Both the position numbers and the translations under genes were made by a program. Of a stretch of 23,473 bases of DNA, positions 21,747-23,473 are shown piece by piece; the stretch's first letter is position 1, and each line of letters opens with the position of its first letter. Under the pieces are notes generated by a model. That model did not search any database. It worked only from the letters and a program-made list of their open reading frames with translations, and had not been told where the DNA came from. This DNA is from an uncultured Clostridium sp. (GTDB lineage: Bacteria > Bacillota > Clostridia > Lachnospirales > Lachnospiraceae), in NCBI GenBank assembly GCA_900551225.1, contig URUZ01000024.1, forward strand, positions 1-23,473. Direction: 5' to 3'.

Positions 21747-23342
21747 TTATTTCGCGATTTCCCAGTTTGCGAAGTCCAGATCTGACATGTACAGAGGATT
21801 GCAGAACTCCACGCCTGCGGGGATCACTACGTTGCTGCTGGTGAAAATGTAGGTTCCTACGGTGAATACCGGCACCTTGTAAACATTTTCCTGCTCCAGG
21901 GCCTGGAGCTGCTTTAATACTTCATTTCTGTCAGTCTCGGTAACTGCCTTGGACAGCTGTGACACCAGCTCGTCAAATGCAGTGTCGCCGCCGAAAATGT
22001 TGGCAAACAGGCCGTCTGTGCTCATGTACTCTGTGTACCACTCGTCAATGGAGAATGAGCTCTTGCCCTTGAAGCCCACATCGTATGCTCTGGTGGTGAA
22101 CAGATCGGTGGTTCCGTCGTTGGAAAGGGTGGCTTCAACGGTGAGGCCCGTCTGCTCCAGGTAGTAAACAACGGTGTTGATCAGGTCAATGGTGGTCTGG
22201 TCGTTGTTGTAGTAACAGATCTTTAAGGTGCGGCTCATATCATAGCCGGAAGCTGCCAGGTCGGCCTTGGCCTTGTCAGCGTCAAACTTGTACTCAAAGC
22301 CATTGTAGGCCGGGTTGGAGTTGGGAACGCCGCTGTTGAGTACGTTTGCGTTGGGGTACAGGGTCGCCAGGGTTGCACGGTCAATGGCCTCAATGATGGC
22401 CTTGCGGACTTCCACATTCTGCATGGCGGGGTTCTCATTGCCGTCGATTCCCTTCATATTAAAGATGAAGTATTTGTAGAACAGTACGTCTACCTCGTGA
22501 GCAGTGAAATTGGACATTCCCTGGAGTGCTTCCACCAGGTCGGCCGCATTGCCGAACACATAGTCTGTGTTGCCGGCCTGAGCTGCCGTCACATAGTCGG
22601 AAACGAAATAGCAGATCACTTTGTTGATCTTGGGAGCGGTTCCCTCATAGTTCTCATTGAGCTTCAGGGTGAAGTAGTTGCCTACGCTCAGCTCATCCAG
22701 AGCAAACATGCCGGAGGTTACGGGTTTGGTCCAGAAGGGATCAGAATCCATGGTCAGGGGATCTACGCTCTCTAAGGAGTGCTTGGGCAGGATAGCAAAC
22801 TGAGCCAGTACGTTCAGCATAGCCGCATATGGCTCGCTCATGGTCAGTGTGATGGTGCTGCCTTCTGTCTTGATGCTGTCAATGTTTTTGAATGCTGCGG
22901 TGTAAATGGAGTTGATGGTGGCTGCCTTCAGAGCGGTCTCAATGGAGAACTGAACGTCATCCACAGTCAGGGCCTCTCCGTCGGACCACTTAAGGCCGTC
23001 CTTTAAGGTGATTGTGTATACCAGTCCGTCATCGCTTACTTCATAAGAATCAGCCAGATCCGGTTTCACTTCTGTCAATGTGCTGTCTGCCAGGAACAGG
23101 GCTCTGTACATCAGGTTGGTTGCCATGATGCGATTGTACCATGGTGTGGGGATTTTGTCATCTGTGGTCGATCCGTCTCCTGTGGTCACTGCCAGTTTTA
23201 AGGTTCCCTCTGTGGCTGCCGGGGTCTCTCCCGCTGCCGCGCTGGTTGCCGGTGTGTCACTGGCTGTCTTCCCTGATCCGCACCCGGCCAGAGTCGCTGT
23301 CGTCAACGCTGCTGTCAACACAATGGCAAACATTTTTTTCAT
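21747..23342 (-). CDS. ABC transporter substrate-binding lipoprotein (SBP_bac_5 family), 531 aa
   Basis: This is an extracellular binding protein for the adjacent importer. It has a lipoprotein signal peptide with lipobox TLAGCG (Cys near residue 20), an Ser/Thr/Ala-rich linker to about 45, then the SBP_bac_5 domain. Family hallmarks are LKDGLKWSDGEALTVDDVQFSIE, a VRKAIIEAIDRATLA segment, and AFDELVSQLSKAVTETDRNEVLKQLQALEQENVYKVPV near the end. The ligand may be a peptide, but this transporter class also takes opines, nickel and, in Haemophilus ducreyi (Sat), sialic acid. The downstream sugar-acid genes make a sugar acid or glycoside more likely. The start at 23342 (MKKMFAIV) is set by AAAGGAGG; the open frame extends 16 codons further without such support. 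Confidence 0.9.
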   Translation of the reverse strand: MKKMFAIVLTAALTTATLAGCGSGKTASDTPATSAAAGETPAATEGTLKLAVTTGDGSTTDDKIPTPWYNRIMATNLMYRALFLADSTLTEVKPDLADSYEVSDDGLVYTITLKDGLKWSDGEALTVDDVQFSIETALKAATINSIYTAAFKNIDSIKTEGSTITLTMSEPYAAMLNVLAQFAILPKHSLESVDPLTMDSDPFWTKPVTSGMFALDELSVGNYFTLKLNENYEGTAPKINKVICYFVSDYVTAAQAGNTDYVFGNAADLVEALQGMSNFTAHEVDVLFYKYFIFNMKGIDGNENPAMQNVEVRKAIIEAIDRATLATLYPNANVLNSGVPNSNPAYNGFEYKFDADKAKADLAASGYDMSRTLKICYYNNDQTTIDLINTVVYYLEQTGLTVEATLSNDGTTDLFTTRAYDVGFKGKSSFSIDEWYTEYMSTDGLFANIFGGDTAFDELVSQLSKAVTETDRNEVLKQLQALEQENVYKVPVFTVGTYIFTSSNVVIPAGVEFCNPLYMSDLDFANWEIAK

Positions 23343-23404
23343 TTCGCTTCCTCCTTTAATTTTAATGGCTCGTACTGCCACACTTGTCATAAATAAATAT
23401 ACTC

Positions 23405-23473
23405 TTTATGAAAATAATTTTCAATATATTATATTAATGAAAATAAATCTATTTTTTATGCACAGTGCACAAG
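23405..23473 (-). promoter_or_regulatory. Operon promoter region with a TGAAAAT palindrome
   Basis: TGAAAAT-A-ATTTTCA (23409-23423) is a perfect 7-bp-arm palindrome, and TGAAAATAA recurs at 23438-23446. A minus-strand -10 candidate TATAAT lies at 23433-23428, with no good -35 seen. The palindrome would sit just after the transcription start, a repressor-type position. From memory it resembles RpiR-family operators (TGAAA...TTTCA), a family that includes Firmicute NanR. TGCAC/GTGCA flanks an A near 23460-23470. Confidence 0.4.

Noticed and set aside
1..23473. CRISPR array, tRNA/rRNA gene, insertion sequence or phage genes
   Set aside because: I saw no regularly spaced repeats, tRNA or rRNA signature, transposase or integrase in any frame.

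Overview
The window looks like chromosomal DNA from an anaerobic Firmicute, most likely a gut Lachnospiraceae of the Enterocloster/Lachnoclostridium/Hungatella kind. This is inferred, not proven. The grounds are strong AGGAGG-type ribosome binding sites, mid-range GC coding sequence with AT-rich spacers, two [FeFe]-hydrogenase genes, tightly packed sugar-acid operons and Ala/Thr/Glu-rich lipoprotein linkers.

Region 1 (1-5403, minus strand) is a hydrogenase locus. From a promoter at 5375-5403 it runs: a small thioredoxin-like [2Fe-2S] protein, a sensory-type [FeFe]-hydrogenase with PAS domain and coiled coil, a SpoIIE/PP2C-type phosphatase, and a stand-alone (group B-like) [FeFe]-hydrogenase. 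Rex-like (NADH/NAD+) operator candidates lie over the first promoter and upstream of the last gene. The layout suggests H2 or redox sensing coupled to protein dephosphorylation next to a catalytic hydrogenase. The 200-nt leader contains two related hairpin units.

Region 2 (5434-6816, plus strand) is an orphan lipoprotein solute-binding protein with a structured leader and a near-perfect terminator. Region 3 (6815-8225) is an AT-rich patch with a DUF1989 (urea carboxylase-associated) gene and a VOC gene, interleaved with two short GC-richer coding remnants. A uracil-DNA glycosylase-like gene (8248-8844, plus) follows.

Region 4 (8834-12799, minus strand) is a tetronate-type sugar-acid operon: PdxA2-like dehydrogenase, DUF1537 four-carbon acid sugar kinase, KdgT-type permease and class II aldolase/decarboxylase. 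It is expected to turn a C4 acid such as threonate or erythronate into DHAP plus CO2. A divergent PrpR-like regulator (12982-14778, plus) keeps the Walker A motif and Fis-type HTH. It has lost the sigma-54 contact loop (GAFTGA) and the Walker B aspartate.

Region 5 (14796-23342, minus strand) is a second uptake and catabolic operon: a peptide/opine-type ABC transporter (binding protein, two permeases, two ATPases), a YhcH/YjgK/YiaL protein, a DapA/NanA-family lyase and a beta-propeller glycosidase-like gene broken by a one-base frameshift. YhcH plus NanA-type lyase plus a Dpp-like transporter suggests sialic acid or a related acidic sugar, though no kinase or epimerase is in view. A terminator-like hairpin separates the binding-protein gene from the permeases, and a palindrome resembling RpiR-family operators lies at the proposed operon promoter.
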